Assembly: GCA_039881145.1 (NCBI GenBank)
Contig: JAYKKI010000009.1
Coordinates: forward strand, 11,162,001 to 11,226,000
Direction of reading: 5' to 3'
Source of the DNA: Druceiella hillmani
Taxonomy: Eukaryota > Arthropoda > Insecta > Lepidoptera > Hepialidae
Length of the DNA stretch: 64,000 nt
In this document: in pieces, positions 1 through 11,311 of the stretch
Layout: each line of letters opens with the position of its first letter
Numbering within the stretch: the stretch's first letter is position 1
Notes under the pieces: model-generated
What the model saw: the letters and a program-made list of their open reading frames with translations, nothing else
What the model was told of the DNA's origin: nothing
Databases searched by the model: none
Position numbers and translations under genes: made by a program

Positions 1-42
1 CGTGTGTATATATGCATATATACATACATACATACATATATT
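1..42. repeat. Simple repeat (TATA/TACA)
   Basis: The window opens in an alternating TATA/TACA microsatellite that probably continues to the left. It has no coding content. Confidence 0.8.
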
Positions 43-1581
43 GGATTGGCTACTGAGTAATAAGCAGTCATTAATGTTAAATTTCTAATTTAAAATGAAT
101 TAATATAATACCCACTATCTCGTCCATATAATACCCACAAATCATTTTGTACTACATATCTACAACGCACTGGCAGGGAGTGGATAGCATTTGCGTAAAA
201 TCCAGGTGGTAGAATGAAAAAAATTGGCGTATGAACTGTCGCAGGTTTTCTTAATCATCAACGTTTTTTTCACGTAAGGTGTTGCTGAGCGATCTAAACA
301 AACAATAGTCGGTGGGTGCAAGGTTTGAGGAATGGGAAGGGCTGGGGATCTGTGTTCAACCAAAATCAAAAACACTCCGTACTTTTCAGCCAACTCAATA
401 TATGTTAAGGACAATTAGATAATTTTTTCATTGCTGGATTCAGATTTAATATATTTCATCTCCCATAATTACATTTTTTCCACGTAAATAAAGTTCGGTT
501 ACTTCAACTTGTAAAAAAAATATAAAAGCTATTTTCTATTCGTTTTTACGCTTGGCAACGACATTATTAACGTTTAAGTTCATTCTCGGAAAATTACTTC
601 GCAACAAAATTTACGTATAATTAAATTGTCTAAAAAATTGTCTTGTGAAATTTAAAAGCATCATATGTAACAAAATAATAAATTGAAAATCTCTACCAAT
701 GCGAAGCTAAATTCATAGAATGCAGTGGCAATTTTTCTCTATGTTATTTTGAATTATTTTTGATACATGAGACTGTCAAAGCTAGAACTTTAATATTTAA
801 TCCGTAAAAAATCGCCCGTAGGTGAATCGGTTTGATAAAGGACTCCGTGTAATTATTAATGAAATTCTCTTCATTTTGATTCACTTTTAAAAAAAATTTT
901 TAAGACCTAGTTTTTGTCAAAGACGTAGGTAAACTGAAAAAATCTTACGTGTGTGGAATAAAAAGACGAGAAAATACGTATTAAAATATATTAAACTGTA
1001 GTTTTAAATAAATGATGTACTGTAGTTTGAACGAGAGCATGCGGATTCGCTTGAAATTATATTTAAGTGAATATATTTATTCATGAAATATGGGCACTAC
1101 TTCGAATTTATTTGCTCAAGTACTTTACAAATACTCGAAAATACTTATTCATCAATATGAATACTACTATGCGCTAATTGAGATAGTAAGAGGAAAAATA
1201 TGAAGGCTAATGAGTATTTCTAAAAATATTTGTAATATTTCAGGTCGACTGACTTTAATATCTATCTACTTTGCATTAGGATAATCGATTACTAAGTAAG
1301 CTTGGAGTTAAGTTAAGTAAGTAGTAGCTTGGGAGAGATTAAGGAAATCTTTAATAAAATCCTTAGTTACTATGTTTAGAGAAATTATAAAGAGGCCAAG
1401 AATACAGATATTTTTTGCGAAATGTTCAGTTCTCGACGTTCGACTATTTAATAAAGAATTTTATAATGAACCCATACTTAGGAGATTATATAATAACAAA
1501 GACGAACAACGACTGCACAATAAAGTTCAGCAAGAGTAAAGGCCTCAATGGTCAATTGCTGTCTCATGCAACTAGAATTAA
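43..1581. other. AT-rich sequence without recognisable gene
   Basis: Unique AT-rich DNA. The short frames here (for example 1415-1618 plus and 160-414 minus) show no domain, no repeat copy in this window and no convincing splice context, so I do not call them genes. Confidence 0.6.
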
Positions 1582-1589
1582 GTATAGAT

Positions 1590-1892
1590 CAGGGATTACC
1601 AACCTTTTTTTGCCTTAAGTCTTTCATGGTTACATTTTCATAACATTTGTTTCTCAATTACAAGCATAATCAAATTAATTAAAACATTGGTGTTCCCTCT
1701 TAAAAATAATTAAATATAATTATATTATAAAATTGTATTGATGGTACATTTGTACCCGAATGCGACCGAATGAACTATTGAGTGGATTTAAGACTTAAAA
1801 AAGATTTGATTAAATATCGTAACATATTGGAATCCCTTTATGACCTCTTTACACCCCCCTAGGGAGGCGCATCCCACTGATTGGGAACCCTG
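1590..1892. mobile_element. hAT-type non-autonomous element, copy 1 (degenerate)
   Basis: The 303-bp element starts CAGGGATTACCAACC and ends GGGAACCCTG, which are imperfect terminal inverted repeats of hAT type. The flanks are gtatagat (1582-1589) and gtatacac (1893-1900), an 8-bp target duplication with two mismatches. The right subterminal C-rich motif (cccccctagggaggcgc) matches copies at 20004 and 23840, so all three look like one family. The interior differs from the other two copies. It has no transposase and must have been moved in trans. Confidence 0.75.
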
Positions 1893-1920
1893 GTATACAC
1901 AGAGACACTGTGCTTTCTAC

Positions 1921-2236
1921 GCAACAAAATTATCTTCTTCTCGGTCGTGCACGTTTGACAGAATGGTCGTGATTGCTCCGATGACTGAGGATGCTTGTAC
2001 ATATATATTCTTCATTCGGTCTTCCTGGTCTGAACTGTCTTCTTACCTATGTCTCTCCATTTCTGCCGGTTCAATACGCTGCGAGAGTAATAAATCACGC
2101 TAGTTTGCGTTACTGATTTAATTTGGTCCATCCATCGAGTATGTGGTCGGGCTTTGGATCTCTTGCCCTCTACGTGGCCCTGCACCACCAGTTTTTCAAT
2201 CGGGTTGAAAAAGCAAGCTGAATGCGTCTTCGGCAT
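1921..2236 (-). pseudogene. LINE reverse-transcriptase C-terminal tail, fragment
   Basis: The minus-strand frame 2236-2012 reads ...VEGKRSKARPHTRWMDQI...NRQKWRDIGKK. This is the characteristic C-terminal tail found after the RT domain in many animal LINE polyproteins (consensus-like G-K-R-S-x-G-R-P-x-x-R-W-x-D-x-I, then a D/N-R-x-x-W-R block). No RT catalytic motifs remain. Continuing past the stop, the sequence to about 1921 looks like the terminal HDRE-rich tail. It is a dead 3' fragment about 30 bp to the right of the hAT-type element. RTE-like or another LINE clade cannot be decided from this length. It is a different element from the Jockey copy at 7238. Confidence 0.7.
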
Positions 2237-2847
2237 ATACCATTTTTTGATAATGTATATCTCTGAGTACCTTACTTAGTTTTCTCAAATTGGTTAAAAT
2301 TCGAATCTGTTGTCAATATTTTCGTAATTAGATTACTATTGTTGATTTTATATATTGATGCATAAATTTCAGTTGTCGAATACTTTATTACCTATACGTC
2401 TAACAAAACTATAAAATTAACGTATCTCTATATTGAAAGTATTTACTCTTGGGTAATAATAACATATAGACTATTTTAAACGCAATCGGACGACTAAAAA
2501 GCAGATACAGGAATTTGACTTTTTATTAGAAAGCGCACGTACTTAAAAATTGTATTTTTTAATTATAATAAAAAAATGGGGTTACGTATATTAAATTCAC
2601 AGTTAACAATAATTTCTAAGGGTCCACGCGAATGAAGTTGCGGTCAGAGCTAGTTTAACTTCTTTAAATTAAAAATGAGTAGTAAATAGCCCAGCTTCAG
2701 ATTTCTTTTTACTGAACATAAATACCTGAGTGCCTGAACCTGACTACCTAGCTCTGACCTGAGCATTACTGTGAGTGACTAACCGCCTTAAGCGCTTTTC
2801 ATTCTATTTATAACTAAATAAATCTACTGCACACTTTAACTGAAATT

Positions 2848-2848
<1 letters not shown>
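2237..2848. other. AT-rich sequence, nothing recognised
   Basis: About 610 bp of unique sequence between the LINE fragment and the first long TA tract. I see no frame, repeat or motif to report. Confidence 0.6.

Positions 2849-2942
<94 letters not shown>
2849..2942. repeat. (TA)n microsatellite, ~94 bp
   Basis: A nearly uninterrupted TA run with one TACA interruption near its left end. It sits at the left edge of segment Y0, inside what would be the downstream part of the decayed minus-strand frame. Confidence 0.95.
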
Positions 2943-2944
<2 letters not shown>

Positions 2945-3530
2945 ATTGAGGCTTTTTGTAGTATTTAGAATCTTTTTCTTTTAGAATTATCTTAAATATC
3001 AATGTTGGCGAAGATTTTGTCGGAAATTAAGCCAGAACACGTTAATACTGTGCTCTGACCCAAGTCGTCGTACTTAACGTATTTCCTGACACACTTGTAT
3101 AGTATTAAATAATACCATGGCCCATGACTTAATGAGTAATCTTGATATAATTTCATATTCTACATACCCTAAAACCGCTTTTAAACTATATAGCTACGTA
3201 AAAAAATTACAGTTACAGTTTTAATCTTAGTAAATTCATACGTTGACTTAGAAAATTAGGAGGTATATAAAACGAAGTATATTCGGAAAAGTAATCATAA
3301 ATTTTGTTATTAAAGAAAATCACTGAAAATGAAGGATTATACCCTGCAATTTAAATGATCACACAACTATGTTTGAGGAGGAAAATCGAATAAAGGTCGT
3401 AGAAATAATGAAAAATTAAATAGTCTACAAAAATATTAAAAAGACATGTTATATGATAATAATACGTAAAATCGGGAATGGTGAAAAAAACACTGATATC
3501 AAACTTGACAATAATAACGCCTAAAACACA
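2943..3530 (-). pseudogene. Decayed membrane-protein-like frame, copy in Y0
   Basis: This is the paralogue of the frame at 16751-17584. On the minus strand from about 3176, codons still align in one frame: VEY..I.RL.I.SW, then NT..VC.EI..VRRLG.EHS, then QNL.QH and L.TTK. Stops interrupt it (for example after VCQEIR). Relative to Y1 there is an in-frame 12-nt deletion after the SW codons and a net 7-nt change near the 5' end. A polypyrimidine tract ending in TTTTAG (minus strand, near 3529) resembles a 3' splice site and is matched in Y1. The (TA)n at 2849-2942 truncates the 3' end. It is a pseudogene of an unidentified gene, possibly an insect chemoreceptor. Confidence 0.4.
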
Positions 3531-3562
3531 AGGTTAAAAAAACTCAAAAAGGTTGAAAGGCT

Positions 3563-3563
3563 T

Positions 3564-3625
<62 letters not shown>

Positions 3626-3630
3626 GTATA
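3563..3630. repeat. (TA)n microsatellite
   Basis: TA tract with short TACA/TGTA interruptions. The paralogous position in Y1 (about 17630) has only ordinary AT-rich sequence, so this expansion is specific to Y0. Confidence 0.9.
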
Positions 3631-3820
3631 CAAGAGTAAATATTACGCTTTCGGACAACATCTTTCAATGGTATGATTCATAAATAATGAGAAGAAACTA
3701 ATCTTAATATTAACTATTTTTATGTGACGGTTTATTAGGATTGAGGTCATGCTACTTATTGAACAAAATTGAAATATCACATAATAACTCAGTTTTAAAT
3801 ACTCTTAATATAATAGACTG

Positions 3821-4008
3821 TTAAATGAAATTATGTGATGTAGTATAATTTCTACTTTCTTTAAGTTCTTTACCACGACCTAGGTTTCGTTATATTACTT
3901 ATCTTTGCTAATATCCCACCTTAATATATTGTAATACAATGAAACCTAGGTCGTGGTAAAGAACTTAAAGAAAATAGAAATAATACTACATCACGTAGTT
4001 TCATTTAA
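3821..4008. repeat. Long inverted repeat (hairpin) with ~78-bp arms, Y0 copy
   Basis: The left arm (3821 to about 3900) and right arm (about 3931-4008) are near-perfect reverse complements separated by about 30 nt. The most conserved core is ttaccacgacctaggtttc (left) with its complement (right). The ends read TTAAATGAAA and TTTCATTTAA. The paralogue is at 17836-18028. An RNA from either strand would fold into a long hairpin. Alternatives are a palindromic MITE (the TTAA ends are compatible with a piggyBac-like origin) or a hairpin-RNA locus. There is no coding content. Confidence 0.85.
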
Positions 4009-4344
4009 TTGTGTATAATAAAGTTCTACAAAATTACCGCCAAATATATTCACTAATAGACTGTCTTAAGAGTGAACTTTTAAAGAAAAGAATGTGATAG
4101 CGTAGATCATTTTCAACAGAAAAGTCGAGTATACTGTGGTTCACAACTAAACGGTTCAAGAATTATTAATTTGATAAATTCAAAGGCAAAAACCTAAAGT
4201 AATATATAACTCATGGGTTTAACAACTAAGTAAAAGGCTATTATTAATCAAATTAGTTTCGTTCAGTAACATAAACACAGTCGATTGTAAACTAACGGTC
4301 GTCGCTGTCTTTGTTAATTTCAATTTGGCTGACATCATTGAAAA

Positions 4345-4351
<7 letters not shown>

Positions 4352-4406
<55 letters not shown>
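4352..4406. repeat. (TA)n microsatellite, ~55 bp
   Basis: Pure TA run. It produces artefactual IYIYIY frames on both strands, which are not genes. Confidence 0.95.
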
Positions 4407-4408
<2 letters not shown>

Positions 4409-5078
4409 TTCCAACAAAAATCAAAATTATCTAATCGGTTTAGCAATTTTCCATTCCGTGGTATCATTTCGAATAATCTGTAATAGATTATGAAATTTAC
4501 ATGTTATGAAATTTATGCCAAAACTCTTTCAGTAAATTATCCCGTTTATATCCTCGAATTAATTGGTCGAAGCAGTCGAATTCCAATTATTTAGAACCCA
4601 ATTGCAAAATTGAAAAACTAATTAACTTAAAAACTTCAATAAGTGTCTGTTTCTCTTATATTCCTTACTTAATTTTTTTCTTAGCTCATGCTCCTTGTTG
4701 GCATATGCTAATTCGAAAAAAATGCTGAAATGGAAACAAATTTCAAAGCAAAATATGCAACAAAAACCCTAAAACAAAGTCAGTTTTGTCACGCACCGTG
4801 ATAGATCATATAAAATTACGTAATTTTTTTAAAATTTAATATTGAATTGAATCAGGACAAGCGATTTATAATTATTACATAGGTATTAATTTTTTTAGGT
4901 CTTAACTTATTTAATTATTACATGGGATTTTGAATTAAGAAATAATTACTATCGCTTTTTCTTTTTGTTTGATTTTACACTTTCAAAATTTTTCATATTT
5001 TCACTTCGTTCAATAAATCTACACTAAAAAAACTTTTCACGATATTGTCTAGCAAAAGATTTATATTTACTAATTTTT

Positions 5079-5129
5079 CTAATGCTTCTAAATTACTAAT
5101 GCTTCTAAATTTCTAATACTTCTAAATTA
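5079..5129. repeat. 17-bp tandem repeat x3
   Basis: Three adjacent copies of ctaatgcttctaaatta with one or two changes, at 5079, 5096 and 5113. The paralogous region of Y1 (about 19210-19240) lacks the array. Confidence 0.85.
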
Positions 5130-5231
5130 CTTTTTAAAACCTTAAAATGTTTTAAAAAATTCAAAATTAAAACATTTTTTTTCTTATTATGATTATTTAT
5201 GTAGATCATATCGCTTATAAAAGTAACATTA

Positions 5232-5433
5232 CCGTGGTGTGTTGGATTAATCACAAGGCATACGGCCTTTGACGGCGCGGCGCATCACGGGGATCCGGAT
5301 TCGATTCCCGGTCGCTCATTGAGCGGGTCTGGACTGGTGTTCTGGCTGGCTGTAAGTGATTGCTTTCATAGCAATAAGTCCGCCATATGTATCAATCAGA
5401 TACTTCAAAGTAAATAAATAAATAAATAAATAG
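5232..5433 (+). mobile_element. tRNA-derived SINE with (TAAA)n tail
   Basis: The head has a strong RNA polymerase III B-box-like motif (ggattcgattcccgg, about 5290-5310). It is followed by an unrelated body and a (taaa)n tail at 5410-5432. The six-base acatta occurs immediately before (5226-5231) and after (5434-5439), consistent with a short target duplication. Colinear sequence in Y1 (about 19305-19345) runs straight across without the 200 bp, giving an empty site. The tail motif (ataagtccgccat) resembles LINE 3' ends, suggesting LINE-driven retroposition. The A box is weak. Confidence 0.8.
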
Positions 5434-6337
5434 ACATTAAAATCACAGTATATTATTTAACAATCGCAATTACATTAATTTTTCCTACATAAGCCGTGAT
5501 CTGATAAAAATAATCCGGAAAAGTCTCGTAATAAAGATGTTTAGTGTTTATCTCAAATAAATATGAATGCAAAGAGAAATAATCTATGTATATTAGCTAC
5601 ACATAATACTCTATGTTAGGGAAAATATAAAATCGTTCTCATCGGGGGCACGGTGCCTCTGAAAACAAGGTTAACCCCTTTGTTGTTAAGAGTTATATTT
5701 GGTCAATATTTCATATAAAGTTGTTTTTACGGAGAGCGAACCCTATTACCATCCCTAAAGACATGTCGGGGTTGTTTTTACACATTATGGTTACAACAAA
5801 GATAATAAAAGTAAAATAAACTTTTGTTATCCTGTAATTATTTTTCCTTGCAAATTTGGTACTTATTTTTTCCGCCCTAATTCATTACCATCCATTTCCG
5901 TCTGTTTACTCGCGCATATAAACCTTTTATTATTTTTATCTTATATCTACTAAAATTTCGCTGGTTGTATTTTCCTCAGATTCTGCCGAAATACTTCACT
6001 GTATGGCATATTAAGGTCAGTATATTAACTTTATCTAAAAATACATTATCTTTATTCCAATTCATTCTAAAGGGCCATTGTTATAGGAATATAGCTATGC
6101 GTTATTTTTGTCGAGTAGTTAGTTAGTTCTTAGAAAAACCACTCATCGACTACGGACCTAACTGATTAGTCTGACATAAATAAATCTATTATAATCTTGA
6201 ATCATGACTTGCAACGATTTCTTTACTATTTATATTCTAACTTATTTTATAGTAGTTATTAAGATAAAAGCGTATGTATTTCTTAAATATACTTCTTTAA
6301 TAGTCGATGTTTTTTTTTTGGAAATGGTAGTTTGTTA

Positions 6338-6382
6338 TTTCGCCTATTTTCCAATGGCAACACCATTGGAAAATAGGCGAAA
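6338..6382. repeat. Perfect 20-bp inverted repeat, 5-nt loop
   Basis: The arm tttcgcctattttccaatgg (6338-6357), loop CAACA, and its exact complement (6363-6382) form a flawless hairpin. No T-run follows on the plus strand. It lies at the point where Y0 stops matching Y1 (about 6330 and 20590), so it may be a breakpoint product (a foldback duplication). Confidence 0.9.
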
Positions 6383-6418
6383 AGTAGTTTTTGTTGTAAG
6401 TTATCTGTTAGATATCTG

Positions 6419-6545
6419 CTTATAAGAATATGTAATTAGACAGCTCATAAGAATACATAATTAGATAGCTTATAAGAATATGTATTTGTATAGCTTACAA
6501 GAATGTGTAATTAGATAGCTTATAATAATATGTAATTAGATAGTA
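6419..6545. repeat. ~32-bp tandem repeat, 4 copies
   Basis: Four copies of a unit close to cttataagaatatgtaatta followed by gatag, with a few changes per copy. Absent from Y1. Confidence 0.85.
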
Positions 6546-7223
6546 TTGCAAAATTTATTCTAGAACACAAAAATTGTATTACATTGTCATTAAGCTGTTC
6601 GATTACAGTGAATTAGACTTCAGCGTACCTTAGTTTAATTACTTCTAAGAATAACCCAAAAGAATGTAACATTCTACGTTCCTATCATTTTACTTTAGAA
6701 TTTGATATTTAATAGAGTTGAATAAATTAAAATTTCATATTTATTTTGGTGTTTCTGCCCTGAACTATATATTTATTACGATCGATGTGCAATGGAATTT
6801 AACTAGTTAGTCGGGATGCGATCCAAAAATTAAACACTCCTGACACAGGTGTTAGTTCCCATTTTCATATTATTTTTTTCCCACAAACCAACTCGAGTGG
6901 CTCCAGCAAAAAGTAAACTTTATTTCGTCGAATTATACAGAAATTATTTTGAAGATTTTCCGAACAGAACAACTATCACACTATTGTTTTTGTTATCTGT
7001 ATAAATAGGATCAAAACTCGCATTTCTTTGGCAAGATATGACTAGTCAAAACATTTGATATACCTACTATCTTTTCTAAATACTTCTTAAGTATTGAGAA
7101 AAATAAATTTTATCACTGCAGATAGAAGTAAAATTCCAATAAGGCACCAGTAGGTCACTCGATTTTTGTAACATTTATACCCTTTTTGCAACTTTCTATA
7201 GAGGAAAACGATGTTTTCTTTGA

Positions 7224-7237
7224 CCTCTTCATTAGAT
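7224..7237. repeat. Target-site duplication of the Jockey LINE (3' side)
   Basis: The 14-bp cctcttcattagat lies next to a 19-base T run (the element's poly-A tail on the minus strand). The identical 14-mer is at 9386-9399. Confidence 0.95.
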
Positions 7238-9385
7238 TTTTTTTTTTTTTTTTTTCTCTTTGTATCCTGCGATCAGTCATTAGAACTATAAGCAGGTAGG
7301 TTGTGGTATGTATGTTGTTTGGGCGAATACAGGGCCAGTGCCCTTAATCGCTCTAATTATGAAGCACGTCAGCTCTCTTGAGTCTCTTTATCGAGTTGGG
7401 CTGCAACAGCATGTGCGAAAGTGGGTTAGGATGGAATGTCAGACGATCTTTGTATGTGGCTGTGTAGCGTTTTGCTTCGTCTACGATGGTTGAAATTTGT
7501 AGGTATTCGTGGATTTCCGAATTGCGGGAGTACCACGGTGCACCTGATATGACCCTAAGTATATTGTTTTGGGCTCTTTGTAGGCAGAGTATGTTCGAAT
7601 TACTGGCCGATGACCACAGTTGAATCCCATATGTCCAAATGGGTTTTATTACGGAGCAGTACACTCTTAGTTTGTTGCTTAGGGATAGTGCTGACTGTCT
7701 TCCTAGAAGCCATAGCAAATTTCTAAATCGAAAATTGATTTCGTTACGCTTATTTTTGATGTGGTCTTTCCATGTCATCCTTCGGTCCAGATGAAACCCC
7801 AGGTATTTGACGCAGGACGATTGCGGTAAGGTGTTGGTACCTAAGTTGACTGCAGGACAAGTTGCACGTCTCAGAGTGAACGTGATGTGGTGAGATTTTT
7901 GGGCACTAGCTCTTATACGCCATTTGTTCAACCATTTATTTGTGTCATCGAGTTGTGCCTGCAGCAATTTACTTGCCTCTTCTGGACTGCTATTACATGC
8001 GAGAAATGCAGCATCGTCAGCATAGGTTGCTACTGTAATATTAGGTGTCTGGGGTAAGTCATTCGTGAAGATGTTGTAAACCACCGGACCGAGTACCGAT
8101 CCCTGGGGTACTCCTGCGTGGCAACTATACAAGGAAGACCTGGCGTCACGGTGTTTTACTCGAAACATTCTGTCTCTAATGTAAGAATCCATCAAGGGGT
8201 AGAAAGAGTGTGGAAGTGCTTGCTTTATTTTGCATAGTAACCCTTTGTGCCAGACCCGATCGAATGCCTGTTGGATGTCCAGGAAAGCAGCAGAACAATA
8301 TTCTTTCCTTTCCAAACAGTCTCGTATAGTACGATAGACTCTGTGTACTTGTTCTAGGGTCGAATGTTGCTGGCGAAACCCGAACTGATGATCTGGTATG
8401 ACGTGATTGATATCTAGGTATGCATGTATCCTAGTAAGGATTATTTTTTCCCACAATTTGCTTAGAACTGGAGTTAAGCTGACAGGACGGTGTGAGGATG
8501 CATCGTTGACTGGTTTACCGGGTTTATGGATCATAACTACCTCGGATATTTTCCAAATAGCAGGGACATGTTTTGTTCTGAAGGTTGCATTAACGAGGGT
8601 TACCAGGAAGACAATACATTTTCTAGGAAGCTCTTTGAGTACCTTCGGGGTGATCAGGTCAAATCCTGGAGCTTTCTTCGAGTCCAAGCTGGCTATTTCT
8701 TTGGACAGCTCCTTTGGGGAAGTAGGTCTTATCGGCAGACACAGCTGCAGGTCCTGATTTATGATCAGATCTATTTCAGGGTCCTCAGGGTTGTCAGATC
8801 CGTTAGGTTTGAAGACATTAGCAAGATGACTGGCGAAGGTCTCAGCTTTTTCTGGGTCTGTCCGTGCCCATGTATTGCCATTCCAGATTGGCGGTGAACA
8901 TTGTTGGGGCTGTGGCATATTCCCGGTAGCTTTCCATAAAGAATGGGTCCCATGGCCATTGGGTGACATCTTTTCCAGTCTTTGTTTAACTGCAGCGTTA
9001 GTGACATCAGCAAGAAGAATCTTTAGCTCTTTTATTGCTTTGTTCAGTCGCGTTTTGTCTTTGCTGTTACGGGAAAGTTGCCAAACTCTACGAAGGCGGC
9101 GTTTTTCATAAATTTTTTGACGGATTTCAAACGGGAGCGGTGTATTCGCAAATGAATGCTTCAGTGTGGGTGTGCTTGTCCACGCTGCCACTTGGATCAG
9201 GTTTGTAATGTATAGACATGCATCGTCTACATCTTCAGCAGTTTTTAACGGAAGTTTGAGAGTGATATTTTCGTCGAGATATTCTCGGAAACCATTCCAA
9301 TCGGTTTTAGCGTTAGTTAGATAGGAGCTATGGGTATCACGGGGTATCGCAATAGGGCTTACAGTAAGAAGTATTGGTGTGTGAT
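7238..9385 (-). mobile_element. Jockey-clade non-LTR retrotransposon (LINE), 5'-truncated
   Basis: The insertion is bounded by a perfect 14-bp target duplication and ends in poly-A (plus-strand T run from 7238). It runs on the minus strand. It is 5'-truncated inside ORF2, so the promoter, ORF1 and most of the endonuclease are missing. The 3' UTR is about 100 bp (7256-7352). The perfect target duplication, intact long frame and clean poly-A indicate a young insertion. It falls in Y0 only; Y1 has no insertion. The 5' truncation makes it dead on arrival in cis. Confidence 0.97.
7353..9385 (-). CDS. LINE ORF2: endonuclease C-terminal end plus reverse transcriptase, 5' partial
   Basis: This encodes the reverse transcriptase that copies the element's RNA at a nicked target site. 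The frame is open from the truncation point at 9385 to the stop at 7353, about 677 codons. A GTG at 9191 is not the true start, because 65 codons upstream are typical Jockey ORF2 sequence. These include DHTPILLTV, the end of the apurinic-type endonuclease, then KTDWNGFREYLDENI. Counting residues from the 9191 codon: fingers KKAPGFDLI at about 172-180, HRPVSLTPVLSKLWEKI at 234-250, motif A FLDIQQAFD with Asp305, motif B GVPQGSVLGP at 360-369, and the YADD active site at 390-393. The thumb and C-terminal region run to residue 612. No frameshift or stop is seen. RT fragments could still be active in trans if transcribed. Confidence 0.95.
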
Positions 9386-9399
9386 CCTCTTCATTAGAT
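9386..9399. repeat. Target-site duplication of the Jockey LINE (5' side)
   Basis: Exact copy of the 14-mer at 7224-7237. It marks the truncation point of the element. Confidence 0.95.
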
Positions 9400-11142
9400 A
9401 AAAAAAAGATTTATGTCCAGTAGCTGTCGTTTGATTCGATTTCGCGTTCGTACCGACTGAGGAACTCTAGGTTTATTCAGTCTAATGTACTCATATTTTC
9501 CTTTTTAAAATGCCGGATTACTTGTTTCCATAACTTTATCATCGTTCAAATCTTAAATCTTTTCTAAAATTTTCCATTGGATATTTGAGTTCACCGTCAC
9601 TCTTAAAAGAGCTTCTTCCAAGATTGGCTGGAGTCGACGTTGTTTTGGTTGAGCAATGCTGAAGTATCAATAAATCAATTTCTTTTTGTTATGTTTATTT
9701 TTTTAGAAATGTGGAAAATTTATATGTACTTTCACCTGGGCGATTCATACTATCTCTTAGCACTCTAATAATATTGTTTTGTTTTTTCTTCTATCTTATA
9801 ATAATGTAAAAAAAACAGTATTTCGCCTCTCCGTGACTGGTTTGACTATTAGGCATGTCAATGTCATCAGCAGGAATCGAGTGTAACTCCCACACGGTGC
9901 TACAAGGACAATGGCCGTGAGAGAGCGTTGAATTAAAATATTACACGGAAGCTCATGGAAATGCAAAAATGTCTTGAAAAAAGTTATGACAATTCTTACA
10001 AGAACCTGGTCTCACAGACATACACGTCACAACTTCCGGGTAAATTACTACATTTCAAATAAAATCTTAATCTATAAATATTGGCTTAATATGGTGAATT
10101 TTTTATTACAAAATATTGAATATTATTCCTAAAAATTAATATATTCTTTATTCCAAATACTAAAAATATTAATATATTAAAATATTTTACAAAATTTATG
10201 AAGAAACATGCAGAGTTTCTTAAGTGATTTTACTAATTTACTTAAAACCATTTCAATCACAACTTTGGTGGCAAAATCTCATGTACAAAACTCAAGCTGA
10301 ATCTATCCCAGTCAGCTAGAGCCAGCCATGCAAAATGCAATGCGACGTCTGGAATTAACTGTGCAAGTTGTATGACTCCAAATGCTGGAGTAGAGTCGGG
10401 TAAAATTTATGAAACCGGATGATAATTACCCGCCAAATTGCCGCTCGCTGGAGTTACAGGAAAGCTTTAGATTGAAAGTAAGAACAATGGGGTTTTTAGT
10501 AACCTAAGTGAATTTTGAAGATAGTTTCTCTTTTTGCTATTTTTATCTCATTATCACAAATAGTACTTGTTATATTCAGTTATTCAAAAACAGTATAAGG
10601 TTTCCCAAAACTTTTTAACTTATTAAGGTAACGTTTAAGAACATAATATTGAATTTATCATTGTATGTAAATAAAACAATAGTAAAACGCTGGAAACATT
10701 TGGTGCAATAACCATACGCAGTAATAGGGAGATTGGGTGCCCTTATTGTCTTCAAACATATCAATACGCTTTCTTTAACTAATCAATATATCTGGTTCTG
10801 TTATCAAGCAATTATTTGGTTCTATTGAAAGATTGTGTGTGTTATTATTACCATAAATACTTTGCAATTTTGTACCACTTTTAATTTGAGCAAAGTAAAT
10901 CTGAAATTGTATAAAGTAATAATATTAAAAAGGTCACTTGGCGAATAAAGTAGACGCTCAGTTTATCGACTATCGTTGAAACGTAATGCGGCTACACCAT
11001 CCATCAACCTTATTTGTATCAGTGAAAAAAATTGTATGATTATGTTAAAACTTATTTCGTTGTTTTTTTTTCTTTCTATTATTTGTTTCATTGTTATTTT
11101 TGTTTTCATACAATCTATATATATAAATACGTGAAGAGAAAA

Positions 11143-11213
11143 TTTTTAAGCATATTGCACGCACGGAGGGGTGTAAGATTTAGAATAAAATTTAAGTGCA
11201 GAAAGCTAAAATT

Positions 11214-11311
<98 letters not shown>

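Larger units (their letters stand above)
2943..10990. repeat. Segmental duplication Y, copy Y0 (with later insertions)
   Basis: This segment is colinear with about 16990-21830. Anchors: 3055 pairs with 17103 (agtcgtcgtactt), the inverted repeats 3821 and 17836, 4690 with 18918 (catgctccttgtt), 5640-5950 with 19510-19800, 6200 with 20465, 9560-9660 with 20695-20790, and 10290-10480 with 21190-21390. Y0 is longer because it gained a SINE (5232-5433), a LINE (7238-9385) and about 1 kb of flanking unique DNA at 6330-7230. Y1 gained a hAT-type element. The copies are clearly diverged, so the duplication is old. Confidence 0.85.

Noticed and set aside
4219..4493. Frames rich in IYIYIY on both strands (also at 11032-11378, 36505-36738, 55008-55292, 61368-61617)
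   Set aside because: They are translations of (TA)n microsatellites; both strands read the same way and flanks show no coding signal.
5280..5320. Functional tRNA gene at the B-box
   Set aside because: No cloverleaf can be drawn around the B-box and it continues into a TAAA-tailed body, so it is a SINE.
7308..7493. Plus-strand 61-codon frame at the LINE 3' end
   Set aside because: Antisense to the RT C-terminus and 3' UTR.
8407..9111. Plus-strand frames inside the LINE
   Set aside because: Antisense shadows of the reverse transcriptase frame.
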